Of a stretch of DNA of 64,000 bases, positions 1 through 12,087 are shown piece after piece. A program made the translations under genes and the position numbers. Source of the stretch: Thereva unica (Eukaryota > Arthropoda > Insecta > Diptera > Therevidae). Position 1 is the first letter of the stretch, and every line of letters starts with the position of its first letter. A model generated the notes under the pieces. The model ran no database searches. It saw only the letters and a list, made by a program, of their open reading frames with translations, and was not told the origin of the DNA. Location: assembly GCA_949987705.1 (NCBI GenBank), contig OX465284.1, positions 116,913,052 to 116,977,051 on the forward strand. The letters run 5' to 3'.

Positions 1-258
1 GGCCTCGGACAGGGCGGACTCAGCGGCAACGACTCAGGCAACAGAATATGGAATTCGATCTTGGAACATGGAATGTCAGGACGCTCAACAGCGTTCGCTT
101 TTATTAGTACTAAATAAATATAATGTAAAGATCACAGCCCTCCAAGAAATAAAATGGATCCATAGTGGTATAATGGATCTAAAACCCACACGGTACTCTC
201 CAGCGGATCATCGACTAAACTTCAAGCTTCTCTAGTATCGACTCAGTTGTAAAGAACT
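1..258 (+). mobile_element. RTE-like non-LTR retrotransposon remnant, endonuclease N-terminal part
   Basis: Reading the plus strand in frame 3 gives an endonuclease start with the motif LGTWNVRTLNS at about 60-90, then a stop. A second frame from about 110 gives KITALQEIKWIHSGIMD, ending near 185. These are the first two blocks of the APE-type endonuclease of RTE-clade LINEs, which nick the target site before reverse transcription. The reading frame is broken by stops and at least one frameshift, and the element runs off the window start. It is interrupted at about 260 by a MITE and resumes after it. The motif order supports RTE over Jockey or CR1. The exact family is not identifiable. Confidence 0.7.
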
Positions 259-509
259 GGGGCCAGTTCGTGTATGTCGAAAACGAAAATTTTTTTCGTG
301 TCGGGTTTGCCTAGGTCGAAAAATTGAAAATTTTCGTCTGAAGCCAACGAAAGGCACTCGAAAGGTCTTGGGTTATCGAGTTTTTGCATTAGGACACGAA
401 CAATTTTCTTTCTAAAATTTAAATTTAAAATTTTCGTCGACAAAATTTTTCGACTTCAATTTTTTTTCGTACGATTATTATCGTCGTTCGCCATACACGA
501 ACCGGCCCC
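259..509. mobile_element. MITE with ~18-bp terminal inverted repeats, nested in the RTE remnant
   Basis: Bases 259-276 (GGGGCCAGTTCGTGTATG) and the reverse complement of 492-509 match at 17 of 18 positions. The ~250-bp interior is very AT-rich, has many short TCGA and AAATTT palindromes, and has no coding potential. It splits the RTE endonuclease: the flanks rejoin as a plausible uninterrupted sequence if CTGG at 257-260 and 509-512 is a target duplication. Because the TIR starts with G's, a TGG duplication fits equally well and the exact ends are ambiguous by 2-3 bp. This is a non-autonomous DNA transposon of unassigned superfamily. PIF/Harbinger (3-bp TSD, G-rich ends) is one weak possibility. 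Confidence 0.7.
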
Positions 510-640
510 TGGATTGAAAGTTCTCTCTCGTCCATTCAGTGAATGTAGTATTCACATCAAGTGTGCACCACAGAAAAGAAGGACGATATCGATTGATATT
601 TCAGATTGGCGAAGATTATAAAAAAAACCTTGTACAATCA
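510..640 (+). mobile_element. RTE-like remnant continued after the MITE
   Basis: The sequence around 553-600 is a frameshifted version of the RTE endonuclease block that normally reads NVHAPTEEKDD. Fragments such as VH/CAP and EKKDDID can be read in two frames. The following bases, through about 640, suggest the helix after that block. Beyond about 640 no endonuclease motif can be recognised, so the 3' boundary is uncertain. The orientation and position agree with the segment before the MITE. Confidence 0.5.
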
Positions 641-2880
641 TTGAAGAGTTTTTCGCCGCGTGAAGCATCAAGGGGTGGACAGATCAAGCTTACGTAAGCG
701 AACTGCCTAAAATTAGAGTTTTGATAAACTTAAGAGACATATGGTCAGAATGGAAGTGTACAGCGATAGGCGACGATCGGAGCAGGTTAATTTTGGTTTT
801 CCGATGGATACTTGGATTTTTGACTCGCAATTGGTAAGGTCTTGGGTTATCGAGTTTGATGTGTGTTGTGTGTTGATGAGGATGATAGATGGAAGGAAAG
901 AAGGGTCTAATTTACTCCTAGACATTGGAATGCAACAGGGTTTAGAGGCAGTGGATAGAGACTGAAGGAAAAAAAGGTTGAATAAAGACTATTTCAAATC
1001 GAAATGTTTAATCTCCGCACGATACTCATTTTTGTCCATTATTTCTAATAAACGAAAGTATTTTGCTTCAATCGACTTGAAAATGAAAACTCGTGATGGA
1101 TATTAGTTGAAACTTTGACAGTAGTGGCACTTGGCACATACTATGAGCGCCATCTCTTTAATTTTTAAAGACCAATTGAACGATCTTCAACTTGAAATCT
1201 CGAATTTTCGTAAAAAGGTCGAAGAAATTAAAAAGATGTGAAATTTAGTAACATTCCCGTAACTTTTATTTACCCTATAAACCCGTTCAAGCAATCCTCC
1301 TCACTCCAATCAACTCCAAATGTATCTACTCCAATTTCCACTTGTATTTTATTAATTAGTCGTCGTCGTTCTTGCTTAAAATTTTTTGATTAAGGACAAT
1401 TTAATCTCGGCGAAGTGGCTCTCAATCTAGGTTATAAGAGTCATCACAGCGCACCCTCCACCCCCGCCGGCATTTCTCGGAATTCATGACGCAGACCGAC
1501 TCCTTAAGTGGAGTAATTAATGAAGATTATTTAAAACAAAGCCGATGCTCCACGTCACGGCAGGAGGTCTCTCGCTCGTTCAGCCGCACTCACTCTCGCT
1601 CTCGGGGCACAGCTAGCTCCTAGGACACCATCAGCAGGGATGGGAGGTGGCGTTGGGGGTGAATGCTGCTTGGGGTTGTGAAACTTCCACTTGTATAATT
1701 TAATCATTAGCAGAAGGCGGTTAAATCTTTACATGCTAATTCAAGAAAATTTGTCTTTTGAAACTTTCACCTTTTGGGGGAGGATTATGCTCCTGCAGGA
1801 GGCGGAGGAGCGGACCTCTTGAATATTCATATACGCACACACAAAGGCCCTAATTTCTTCGTTGTGTTTTCTTCTCGGGAATCGATTTTTGCTCAGTCCT
1901 AGGTGTTCATATCTAATGCGAATTTAAGTTTGTTGAGCGTGAATAACTAAGTGTCACTTTTATCCTGCTTACTACCCCATATCATACATGCAGGTGCCGT
2001 AGAGCACTTCCAGGAGTAGAATTTCAAATTAAAGGATTAGAAGTTAACATTTATGCATACACTAAGGCGAAAAACTTTTGCCGAGGGATTATGTTCTAAG
2101 AAATATTATGGAAAGGATTCGAATATATTTGCGTCCATTAATTAGCATAAATTTTGATATCTCAAACGCCGTGAAGGATGAGCCCCGAATTCCCAAATCT
2201 AATGAAAAGTGCATTTCGAAGTATTGTGCAGAATTATCGCTGCCCCGAGGGGATGTTGAACGTTTAAGTACAATCGCAAAAGGATATTCAAGAAAGTCAT
2301 TCCAAGTTGCCGAAACTTCATTACGGCTCCTCGTACCCTTGGCGGCGTCGGAGGCGATAGACTTAAGTAATGCTGCAAGGGGCGAAAGTTGGAGGCCAAA
2401 AGCCATACATCATCAGTTTTGGAGAGATTAAAGATATCGAACTGAGAGCAAAGCAATAACAATAAAGGCTCCAAGTAGGATACACGACGGAGGAGAGGAC
2501 GCCTCAAGGATATCCGAAATTAATCAAAACTATTGTTCGAAGGGACGCAGCGTCGCAGGTTCGGATCCGTACGCTTTCAATATCGTCTTTTGTCCTTCTG
2601 GCGTTATGGTGTTTGTGTTTTTGGGAGAAGTTCTTATCTCTCTTGTGGCTTTTTATTAGTTTCATTAAACATCATCACGATAAGGAATCGCTAAGTTTGA
2701 CGGGAGAGAAGATTGCGCTGCGGTTTATGGGGAGGGTGGTTGGAATTGAAACAGGGGCATCAATGGTTTTTGCGGGGAGGATGCTTGCAGCAATTGGTTT
2801 GAATGACGTAAATAATGGTTATGAAATATTTGTACATATAACTCGAAAATTTCTTTGAACTTGATCTTATTTATGGGAGA
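641..2880. other. No recognisable gene (641-2880)
   Basis: The stretch contains ORFs of 74 codons (741-965, plus) and 117 codons (2078-2431, plus), the latter facing a 105-codon ORF on the opposite strand. None shows a known domain, a splice context or a signal peptide. Bases 836-857 repeat exactly 22 bp found inside the MITE at 362-383. The segment 1440-1640 is pyrimidine-rich and looks single-copy. I see nothing else that can be named. Confidence 0.5.
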
Positions 2881-3040
2881 CTAAGCTTTAGCATCACCCT
2901 TTCTAATACCAGTTCGTCATAGTATATTCGTCATAGCGCAATAACTGAACAGTAATCGTCGTTCAAAAGCAGGATTAGAGGATAGGGTAAAAGCCATCTG
3001 GAGCATTCTGAAAGAAGATATGGTAGGATGAATGCTATTT
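2881..3040 (-). mobile_element. LINE family J, 5'-truncated 3' end (copy 1)
   Basis: This is one of several copies in the window of the same ~150-bp tract. On the plus strand it begins CTAAGCTTtAGcATCACCC and continues through an ACCAGTtCGTCAT block. Other copies start at 3225, 5405, 8863, 12088, 45580 and 53991. In the longer copies the tract lies directly 3' of a reverse transcriptase C-terminus, so it is the antisense of that LINE's 3' end. The shared end with variable 5' extent is the usual result of target-primed reverse transcription. No coding sequence survives here. Confidence 0.55.
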
Positions 3041-3224
3041 TATAGAATTGGTTCAGCACAAAATTCATGAAGGCCCATATCAAATATTGGTCAACAACTC
3101 ATAACTAGTTCCCACTTTCATCTTAACTGGCGGCGAGAAATGCAAACAAGCCAACAGTCTGCGGAACGGTGGCTCGAAAAAGAGACTAAACCCAAAATCC
3201 ATGTGGTGCTTTTTTAATGTGAAA

Positions 3225-3415
3225 GTCTAAGCTTAGGAATCACTCTTTGTTCTACCAGTCTGTCGTACTAGTCATAGTGCGGCGTCTAGTCGTAAGCTTG
3301 GTTCAAAATAGGGAATAGAGCGCAGGATAGGTTAAAAGAAGTATTGAGGGTACTGAAGCACGAGTTGCAACTTGCGTTTGAGCTTCTGGATAATGCAGTT
3401 CACACAAGGAGAAGA
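3225..3415 (-). mobile_element. LINE family J, 5'-truncated 3' end (copy 2)
   Basis: Starts with the family's shared antisense end (GTCTAAGCTTAGGAATCAC) and follows its order of blocks: CTACCAGTCTGTCGTAC, a GTCATAGTGC block, an AGGATAGGTTAAAAGAAG block and then a stretch that in other copies encodes the end of ORF2. The 5' end (right side on the plus strand) is lost near 3415. It lies about 190 bp from copy 1 in the same orientation, so the two may be separate insertions or one duplicated tract. Confidence 0.6.
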
Positions 3416-3420
3416 AATTT

Positions 3421-5404
3421 GAACGGATGTAAGAAAAATCAAAACAAAAATTTTTCTAACGGGGTTTCGATTTCGCAAAGTAACGAAAAAGTAACGTCAA
3501 TGAGGTCCGGCTGGTGGCCGCAGGTGGATTCACCTAAGTATAAAATAAAATAAAATCGAGAAATTCACGAAGGAAGCGATATGGGCGACAAAGACGTGAC
3601 TCGAGACCTCTTGCCTAATGCTAGCTGAGCACAAAACGGAAGAAGTGCATATCAGCAAGCAGAAAATGTAGAGACCTAGCCTAGAACCACAGAACCGATA
3701 GGCTAGAGTTTATCAGTAGAGTGTTGCCCACCTTCTAACGCACCTACGAACACTTATGTAGCCAGTGAATTCGATAGCGAGCTTCGTTGAAGCCATCACT
3801 CTCTCAAAGAACGTAGCGGCGGACGTTCGCTGATCCGCCTGCTCTTGTAAGCACCCGTTCGAGGGACCCAAACTGTTGATAGTGAGGAGCTTCCTGTTGG
3901 AGTATTTTAACATAGTACAGAGTATATATTCTAGCGCCAAAAACACATATTTTTCTGTAAGAGTATGCAGTTGGTGTATTAAAGTTGCCGTTTACATGCT
4001 AATAAAACAACTGCTACACCGCAGTGCCTACACTGAAGGACAATATGTCTAATTTCTCTTGAATTGTTAAAATGAAAACATGATCTACTTTTTTACCAAT
4101 TAAACTTCATTTCCCTGAAATATTTACTTGTGCAGCACCAGCCGCCGGCACCGGCAAATCGTGAAGCTAACCTTTCGTTCCACACCACAATTACCTCCTA
4201 AAATTATGCAACGACTTCTTCAATACCAGTAAGAACAAAGTAAACTATAATTTTAAAGTCCTTTTCTCTACAATATTTAAGGTAACGTCCTCCTATGCAA
4301 GGCTACACCACATCAATAGGTATATCCGCGCACGTAATGAAGTCAACGGGGAATTGGTAGCGCTTGGTTATAGCGCTTCAGGCAGCACGGCTATGGATCG
4401 CGAGCAAAGATTATGGCCAAAAAAATTGCAAAGTTTAAAGCGTTTAATTACCAATTATTGCTCCCTAGATGGTGGTCGGATTGGGGCGGCGATGTCCAGA
4501 GAGTCCCTATATCGGCGATGGCCTTGTGGTTATTAGATTTTATGGGGATCGAAATTTATTGCCAGCGAAGTTAATTGGACATGGACATGGCCAAAAAAAT
4601 TATTTCTGCCGTTTTTGGTGGTGGCGCTGCCCCGTTTCGGGTTGGATGGGATTAATGGCTTTTTGAAGGATCCAAGTACATAGTTTTATCACACGCTAGA
4701 GTGGTGGTTTGTATTGGCTGTGGTCGGATGGGGTTTTAAATTCTTTTTTATATAGTTTTACGCCGAGTTAATGTGGTGCTTTGAGTGTTTTAAGGTTTCA
4801 TGGTTAGTTAGTATTGATTTACAATAAAAATTAGTTTATGTTGTTGTTGTTTGGTTGTTATACGCTGTAGTTGCAATGCCACATACCTTTTTGAGTCAAA
4901 GTTTCCATTAAGGCCAGCATATGTCCACTTGTTTACGTTCGCAAGTACATCACTTCTTTTACATCCATTCTGTGGCTTCCATTTAATGATGCTCGCATTA
5001 CGCTGTTGTCCCTAGGATCATAAAGATCATTTCGCCAGTTCTTTTGGAAATAGTACATCTTATCTTGTCTCATTTATCAGGTCACAAATTCTTTTGGGCC
5101 AAACGCCAAATTGTTCCAGTCCGCCTATATCTATGCAAGGTTCCACATACTGATCGCCATGTCTCTTTTTGAACGCAGGAAGAAGAAAGTTGAAATATTC
5201 AAACTTAACGTTCTGTTCAAATTCTGTTTTGTTCGGTTCAAGACCACAGCTACGTTACAGGATGGTTCTTCACTGCGAAAATAGATCCATTCTAGTTAAA
5301 AATGGCAATTGCTGTCTGTATAATATTTCAACGAAGTAAACAGTCAAGACTATTGTTATAATGGCCTAAAAATAGAATGATAGTTTGAATTTTTGATATG
5401 GCAG
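3421..5404. other. No recognisable gene (3421-5404)
   Basis: Non-coding DNA as far as I can see. ORFs at 4354-4536 and 4469-4666 overlap in different frames and are rich in Gly/Trp from GG-rich DNA, with no domain. A 15-bp string ATGGCCAAAAAAATT occurs at 4413-4427 and again at 4587-4601, a small local duplication. The remainder is AT-rich. Confidence 0.45.
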
Positions 5405-5560
5405 GTCTAAGCTCATGAATTACCTTTCGTGCTACCAGTTCGTCATGTCGTTTGTAACGTCTTGGTGCTATGTTGAAGGAGCTCGGAAATACTGACTGCG
5501 AAAGATTGGTCCACGGTCGAGTTGTTCTTTTTATGAACGAATTCCCTGTTTGTACCGTGA
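5405..5560 (-). mobile_element. LINE family J, 3' end plus part of the ORF2 C-terminus (copy 3)
   Basis: Begins with the family end (GTCTAAGCTcAtGAATtAC) and the CTACCAGTTCGTCATGTCG block, then lacks ~100 bp present in other copies. It continues with GGAAATACTGACTGCGAAAG and GTCGAGTTGTTC. In other copies those blocks are the antisense of a LINE C-terminus reading R-T-T-x-L-W-N-x-L. It is therefore an internally deleted, 5'-truncated J copy. Confidence 0.55.
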
Positions 5561-7143
5561 GCTAAAAATTAGATAACTAGTAAATTTCATTTAAATCTTT
5601 TTCCTTAAATGTATTTGTATGTATTCAATCAGCATTTAGAAGTACTTTACACAGTGTTGTGTAAGCGCCAACTTCATTCGCTTTTAATTGCATTAAACAA
5701 ACGTTTTTTTTTTTTTTCAATTTCCAAACAGCCATAGTCCCTCAAAAAAATTGAAGGAAATGTTTTTTTCATTATGCCTCAATTACTTAATTGCTTTCAA
5801 AAAGTAGTAGAAAAGAGCTCCTTTGTTCATTTAACCCTTTGTACTTGAAGAATGCTAAAAATTGCAAAAGTTTTCGTTTTTGTTCAATTCAAACACAGCG
5901 AAAATAACCAGAGGTAAAAATTCTTCAACAGAATTTTTGTTATGAAATCACAAAAAAAATTCCCTTGCCCTTGTAAGTATGCAAGAGCTAAGGATAACTT
6001 CAAGGTAACAGTAGAAATCCTTTTTCTTTTTCTCCTCATTTTTTTTGTTGTTTTTGATTAAAGCCAAGCGATTTTATGAAATGTTTCCATTTCTCTGGCA
6101 TTCATTTTATGGCGTTTATTTTTTTTATTTTCAAAACTTTTTCAAGTATTTTATTTTGCTCCTGTTTTATTTTAAGTTCTCTAGCAAAGTATGTAAATAA
6201 TGGCATTGAAAGGATAAAGTTCAGCGGAGTCCTTCCTTGCGCATTTCATTGCTGTAGAGACGAGTATTGTTGCTGCAATTTCGGGCGTGGTTAGCTGGAA
6301 ATCACGCCTGAAAGTAGGTTGATACACTGTCTTGAATTTTTTTTTTGCTTGTTAAGAAGAAAGTTCGTGAAGCTTTTTCTTTTGGACTGAAAGCTTTGCA
6401 GGGTGTTCATAAGCGAAGGTCCTTTGTCAAGGATGCAGGGTGGGAAGAGAGTTTTTGTTTTTTTGTTAATTAATGTATAATTTATTTTTGATTACAGATA
6501 AGTAGAGTGGACTCTTTTTGTATGTTTTAATACATTAAATTGCTTTGTTAGGTTGAAGTGATATACAGGGTGTCCCGTGATAGATTTAGGAAAATTATTG
6601 TGTGCTTCTGACCAAATCAATCAATAAATTTGCGAGTTTTATCTTTTAGAAGATTAGACCAGTTCACGGAATCGCTCGACATTTTCTTTTAATTCCGATA
6701 TATTAGTGGGTTGCTATTGTACACTTTTGCTTTAAGATACCACTACAGAAGAAAAGCCCATGTGGTGAGATACGGTGATCTCGACAATATATCTCCCGCA
6801 TCCCTTTTCGGCTATGGAGAAGTATGATATCCATGCTTAAAATTCGGTACGACAAAGCTGATCCTCTATTACGCACTCATTGGCAGTTTCTTCTGCTCTG
6901 GCTTCAACACTTTAAATGTTTTCTTCGGTTCTTGACCTTCTGTGTCGCTGGGTACGGAACTTCTACATAGAACACGGAACGACAAATATGTGCTAAATCG
7001 TCTGCCACCTGTGGTCCCCGAATCGTTGGCTTTAAAAAACGCCTCAACTGAGATCGCGCGATGCTGGACCAGAAACACCATAATTACTAATCTTCAATCA
7101 ATTACCAAAAAATTCAAATTCATAATTCGCCTCATCTAATTTA
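5561..7143. other. AT-rich DNA without a recognisable gene (5561-7143)
   Basis: Contains homopolymer T runs (about 5706-5719) and long AT-rich tracts. At 6563-6574 there is ACAGGGTGTCCC, a motif I associate with dispersed insect repeats, but I see no partner end in the window and do not call an element. ORFs at 6076-6294 and 6869-7139 lack any domain. Confidence 0.4.
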
Positions 7144-7245
7144 TTAACGTCGTAGCGGCTCGGTGGGCCGGTTATCTTATTCTTCGTAGCATTTTTTTCT
7201 GTTTTCGGTAATTTTGTTTGCATGCATACTTTTAGGATTTGTTCT
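7144..7245. repeat. Dispersed repeat C, copy 1
   Basis: Shares an ordered set of blocks with 14240-14490: an AACGtCGTAG block, a GGgCCGGTTAtCTT block, a short T-rich spacer and GCATACTTTTAGGAT. The third copy near 40060 has only the AACGACG and GCATACTTTTAGG blocks clearly. Unclassified, with no coding content, and the boundaries are approximate. Confidence 0.4.
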
Positions 7246-8862
7246 CAAGTTAACTCAACCGGAACATTTTGCTAGTTCGTATTATTAAAATGAGAGATTT
7301 AACGATTATTACGCACAGATTTAATACATTGGAGATCGGCAGCGTGTATGGTGGGGGCGTAATTTATTAGAATATAGTAAAATAATTTATTGATTCAATA
7401 TTTATTAGAATACAAAGGGTTTTGTAAGGCGAATCACCTGCTGCACATGTGGTGGCTCGAACTTCATCCCCTGAAATGATATTAGATGACCAGCTCCATT
7501 ATTCAGGTAGACATAGACGTATTTTTCTTTCATTGCTTAACTAATTTTATCTTTTTAGGACCTGCATGGAAGGCAACACTGTAAATGAAAGATGGACTCA
7601 GATTAAGCAAACGGTATTTTTCAAACAAACTTCAAATGGAATTCCAGCCAAAAAATAATCCATACCATTAATAAAAAAAAGTACTTCCGCATCCTCTAAC
7701 AATCCTTCAGCAAATAAGCCGAAAATTTATTAAATAAATACAAAAGCAGCCCTCAACAGGTCTCCCCTATTTTTGGATGCCCACTCGCACTGATCTTTTC
7801 CGAGATTCTTTAATTCCATAAATAGTCACTTTCCCACCCCTTCCAGTCCTAAGCAAATGCCCTCTCGGAAGTAATTTTTACGTCCCAGACAAATTGCTTA
7901 TTTGTGATTTCCGCCGCCCTCCAAAAGGCGATTCCTTTCGGAGTCCTTTTTCCATCTTAAGGGGATTTAAAACTGAAGCATTTTCCGGTCCTCGGTGTCT
8001 GTGCGGCCGGGAAATTACTGTTGACGGATTAGAATTAAGCGAAAAAAACACTCAAACGGTGGGGCCCACAATCTCACGGGGAATGTCTGAGATGCAAAAC
8101 GAGAAAAATACCAAGCAAACAAAAAACCTCCACCAACCCCCCCAGAAAACACCCGCCCCGGTATTTAGCGACCGTTCCATTATCATCGAAATAAATTTTG
8201 CAGAAGTCATTTAACAATCGCGGCGCTTTCAATAAATTCCGGGCTCAAATATCCATTTAATAGCGTCATGGACGGCGAGTTCCGGAGTGGACCACTGGAC
8301 CCCGGACCGGACCCTGGGCTGAGCCCTTCGAACGGGTGGTATTCATGCATATATGGAGGATATATCACTGGCGGAGGGCCATCGATTCGGCACGAAGCGA
8401 AAATGGAGCTTGTTTGCGGATGTAATCGAGCTAAAGATAAGAGTATCGGCTTGTGACATTGGGGTTGTTTCCAGCAGATTCACGCTGGCAGTGCTTCCGC
8501 GTGGGTGGGGCGCCGATTTTATAATGCAAAGTTGTGGTGTTCGGAGTGTTGAAAACATTATGTTGGTTTTACTTAAATCAAATGAGGGTATGTTACTGGG
8601 AGTCTAATTATGAGGGTGTTTAACGTCGGTATAACATACTTTCAGGTGTCGAAGGGGGAGGTAATGCCATGAGAAGATTTTTTTTGTTCTAAGTGGAAAA
8701 TTCACTGAAAAGGTGTTGGACTAGGTGCCGGAGAATTAATTGCACTCTAAGAACAACCAGACTTTTTCTTTTGTAAAATTTGCATACACATAGGCGCCAA
8801 TTAACAACAATTACTCAAAAATAAAGCCAAAACCAAAAGACTCTAAAGTGAGCAGCGAAATC
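7246..8862. other. No recognisable gene (7246-8862)
   Basis: 7246-7700 is AT-rich. 7740-8300 is more balanced and looks single-copy. The 106-codon ORF at 7894-8214 has no domain and ends in low-complexity Pro/Thr/Lys. ORFs on both strands at 8268-8607 overlap one another and are probably chance. Confidence 0.4.
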
Positions 8863-8925
8863 TCAAGCTTAGGAGTTACCCTTTGTACTACCAGTCCGTC
8901 CTGTCGTATTGGGCCTGGCATTTTA
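8863..8925 (-). mobile_element. LINE family J, very short 3' end (copy 4)
   Basis: Only about 60 bp of the family end is present: AAGCTTAGgAgTtACCCTTT followed by GTACTACCAGTCCGTCcTGT and a short remainder. It starts at the same family end as the longer copies and stops abruptly, as expected for an extreme 5' truncation during insertion. Confidence 0.55.
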
Positions 8926-11900
8926 ATGTCATTTTATGGAGAACTCCATTGATATAAGCACAAGATACGCGGATGCTCAGGTCCCGGAGATCTTTGTGGA
9001 TCTTCCGCGAAATTTGTGGTTTGTGGACCAAAATGAGATCTACTACTGAAAACTATCCTGGACCTTTCCTTAACAGAAGACTGAGACTGGCGTTGGTATT
9101 GAAATGTAAGTGCAAGTTTCGGAACTAACTCCAACACCTCTTCATTGACTTTAAGCACGTCTATGCTAGGACTCTAGAACTCTATAAAGTTAAGAAGCAA
9201 AACGGCATCCATAATAAATATGGATCGGATTATATTGGATCGGAATTAACTTCCGCGGAGAGCAGCTCCGATGGTCCTAAACCCGACGTTGTAGTTGTAG
9301 GATCGAATAAGTAAGTATGAGTTTAGTGTTATATATATGGTTGTTATGCAAAACCAGGCATCAAGCATATCAAAGGTGATCGCAGTTTAAGCCGTTCTAC
9401 CGTGAAACGATGTTAAGATTCATAAAAAAACATCGTCAGACTCGTCCCGAACATTCATCGTCTCCCAAGCTCTCACGGCCACGTTTAATTCAGCTGTCCA
9501 ATATTTCACTGTGATAAATGATGGTGCAGAGTTCCGGTACATAGAGTCCAACTCATCATTTCATCTTCACTCGCTCACTCCTCATTTTCACAAAAACACT
9601 CACATCGACTCACTCAAACGACTGTCAAATAACAACCACGCGTCCAAAATGGCTGAAACTTTGGTGAGCAACTGTCAAAAGATGCACAACTACATTCCCT
9701 AGCTTTCATTGACGAGAGCTGCCATCTTCACGTTGAGGTCGGAAACTTTTCAGGCCACCCTCGTATATAAATTGATGACTATTAAACATTTTTCCATTAA
9801 GTAATTGTTGAAGGCAGGAAGGCAGGTTTATTTGCTTTTAGAGTGATTGTCCTTAACAAATTTGTTAATTTCTTTTAATTCTCACTTTAAAGCCCTGACT
9901 GAAATCTTTATTTATGTACTCGAATCTATAAAGTACAATGAACTAACAACCTTCACTAATAGTCCTTTTACATTACTTAATTAACTCGTCCTGCTGCATT
10001 GAAAACATTAAATCCCCCTCCCCACGCCCCGGGGGGTCCTGAACATAAAACTTTCGAGTAATAATACTTTAAAGATGGGAAAACTTTCTCAAAACAATCA
10101 TAAAAGTCCTTTACGAGTCCTTTTGCTACCAGTAAAAATAACGCCAAGCACAGAATTGGGGGGGAATGGAATAGAGACTAGAAAGAAGAAACGCGAAGCG
10201 GCAGTTCACCTCCCCTTCCCCATTGTCGAAAAAAGCGCTCTCGAACGTCGCACCCCATAAAGAGTCGACACTTTTTCACAGATTTAAAAGAGCTTATCGA
10301 CTTAATTTGAATATTCCTTAAACCTCAGTAAAAACCAATTTTAGTCCTTGAAGACAGGGCGGCTTCGTGCATACCAAAGGAGCGACAGCGGCCCAGGTTG
10401 GGGCAGCCCTGAGCTAGGAAACATCTAAGAAACAACCCCACAAAAGGAGCAGCAAAAAATCCGCTAGGCGTAAAACAAATGAGCGATTATGCGACGCAAA
10501 TTACGGGAATTTGTCTCGATCGACGTTTAATTTTTTTCGGTGCCTTTTGAGGGTGGGGCTTTAGGGGATGTATATCCTTTAAGTGGACTGTTAAGAAGTA
10601 TTGCGCTTTTGTAGAGTGTTTAGTGGCGTTACGGGGTGTTTGGGAAGCTGTTGTTTAAATTTGCGAAATAAGGGTTTGGAAATATATCGGGATGCAGCTG
10701 ACATGGCTCAAATGAAGTTTTGAAAAGTTCGGCTCGGTTCCAATTTGAGTAGAGTCTCCAATGTTGCAATCTTCGAAAACTCTTAGTGATAAAAAGACAG
10801 GGTGGTATTTGAATCTTGAATCATAAACTAGCAACAAAAACAGTATCGGTACCAAAACTCACCCTTATTCCTCTCCTTGACTTGGACCCATAATCCCCCG
10901 AAAGAGTTTATTATAGTTTCAAATGTTTCAACAAAACGTCGTATTCATGCTAATATCAAAATTCTCACCGCGATTTCAATTCAACCCACAAATCATTTTT
11001 CAAATACCCTTATCTTTCCAACTGTTCACGAATTCACTTTTCTCCCTCAAAAAACCGAAAGAAAAAATACGATGATTCCCTCACGGACTTATGCCTCGGC
11101 AAGCTTTGTCCATCCGAAATCTACAAAACCAAGAAGAACCGATTTACATACATGATTCTGGATGATATATGATGTGACACAGTGGTGCACGAGTATGTCC
11201 TGGACTTTCCATAAATAATATCGTCCTTTTTACGCTCTCCCCCACTCCCACTCCCCCGCCCCATCGCCCAAGTGGAAATTCCTTTAAATTTATTGCCGAA
11301 ATGATAACAGTTCTAAGAATTTATATTATTTGATGTGGATTAAAAGTTGACAAAACGAAAACCAGACAAAAGGATCCCAAAAACGAAAGGATTCCGCTTC
11401 TGGCTCGGTTTTTAGGGCGCCCAGGCAGAGATGTGGTCGCATCCCTTACCCTCAGCTATTCTCATATCTGGACATGAAATTTCGCCCGGGTAATGTGTGC
11501 GGGCCAAAGAAGTCCTTAATACCATTAGAATAAGGACGACACATCGTTGTGACAGTCCTGTTTGTATCTGCCAAAGAAATAATAAATTTAAATCTATGCA
11601 GGACTTTGCTATCTGCAAAAGGCAAAGATTCCCTCGGCTATATTACACATTCAGCACAGACTGTCCTGATGCGGGGGCGGGGGTGGTTGGAGATTAATTG
11701 AATAATCACAGAAGCCGCCCCGCACAATCATTACTCGGGGAGGCGGGCCATTTATTTTAGTAATACAAGACGCCCGCACGTAGCAGGACACACACAAACA
11801 CCTGTGGCGCAAAGCTGTCAGATCCAAATGTTGCCAAACACCCAAACGTATTAATTACTTGTGGTCAGATGAACAGCAGGACAAGAATACTGAGGCTGGA

Positions 11901-12087
11901 ATGGATTCGGGTAATTATGCTTGATGCATGGTGCAAGTTATAAAAGTTTCTGCTCTTCCCGTGGGGTGTTATCGTTTTGAGTTGATTTCAGCTGTACTTT
12001 ACATGGTTTGGCTGCGAATGACCTAAAAGACCTAATTTGTGATTATCCATCTATTTTTAATCGAAAAGAAAAAAAAACGAAGATGCA
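8926..12087. other. No recognisable gene (8926-12087)
   Basis: Mixed non-coding DNA. 10355-10430 has facing CAGGGCGGCT and GGCAGCCCTG strings that resemble hAT ends, but there is no matching target duplication and the spacing is only ~70 bp. ORFs in this stretch (up to 92 codons) have no domain, signal peptide or splice context. C-rich pockets near 10012-10038 and 11235-11265 are the only compositional features. Confidence 0.4.

Noticed and set aside
2078..2431. 117-codon ORF with a 105-codon ORF on the opposite strand
   Set aside because: Neither has a recognisable motif. Open frames on both strands in the same stretch are usually compositional.
6563..6574. ACAGGGTGTCCC motif as a possible transposon end
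   Set aside because: No matching partner end or target duplication in the vicinity.
10355..10430. Facing CAGGGCGGCT / GGCAGCCCTG resembling hAT ends
   Set aside because: Only ~70 bp apart, imperfect, and no 8-bp flanking duplication.
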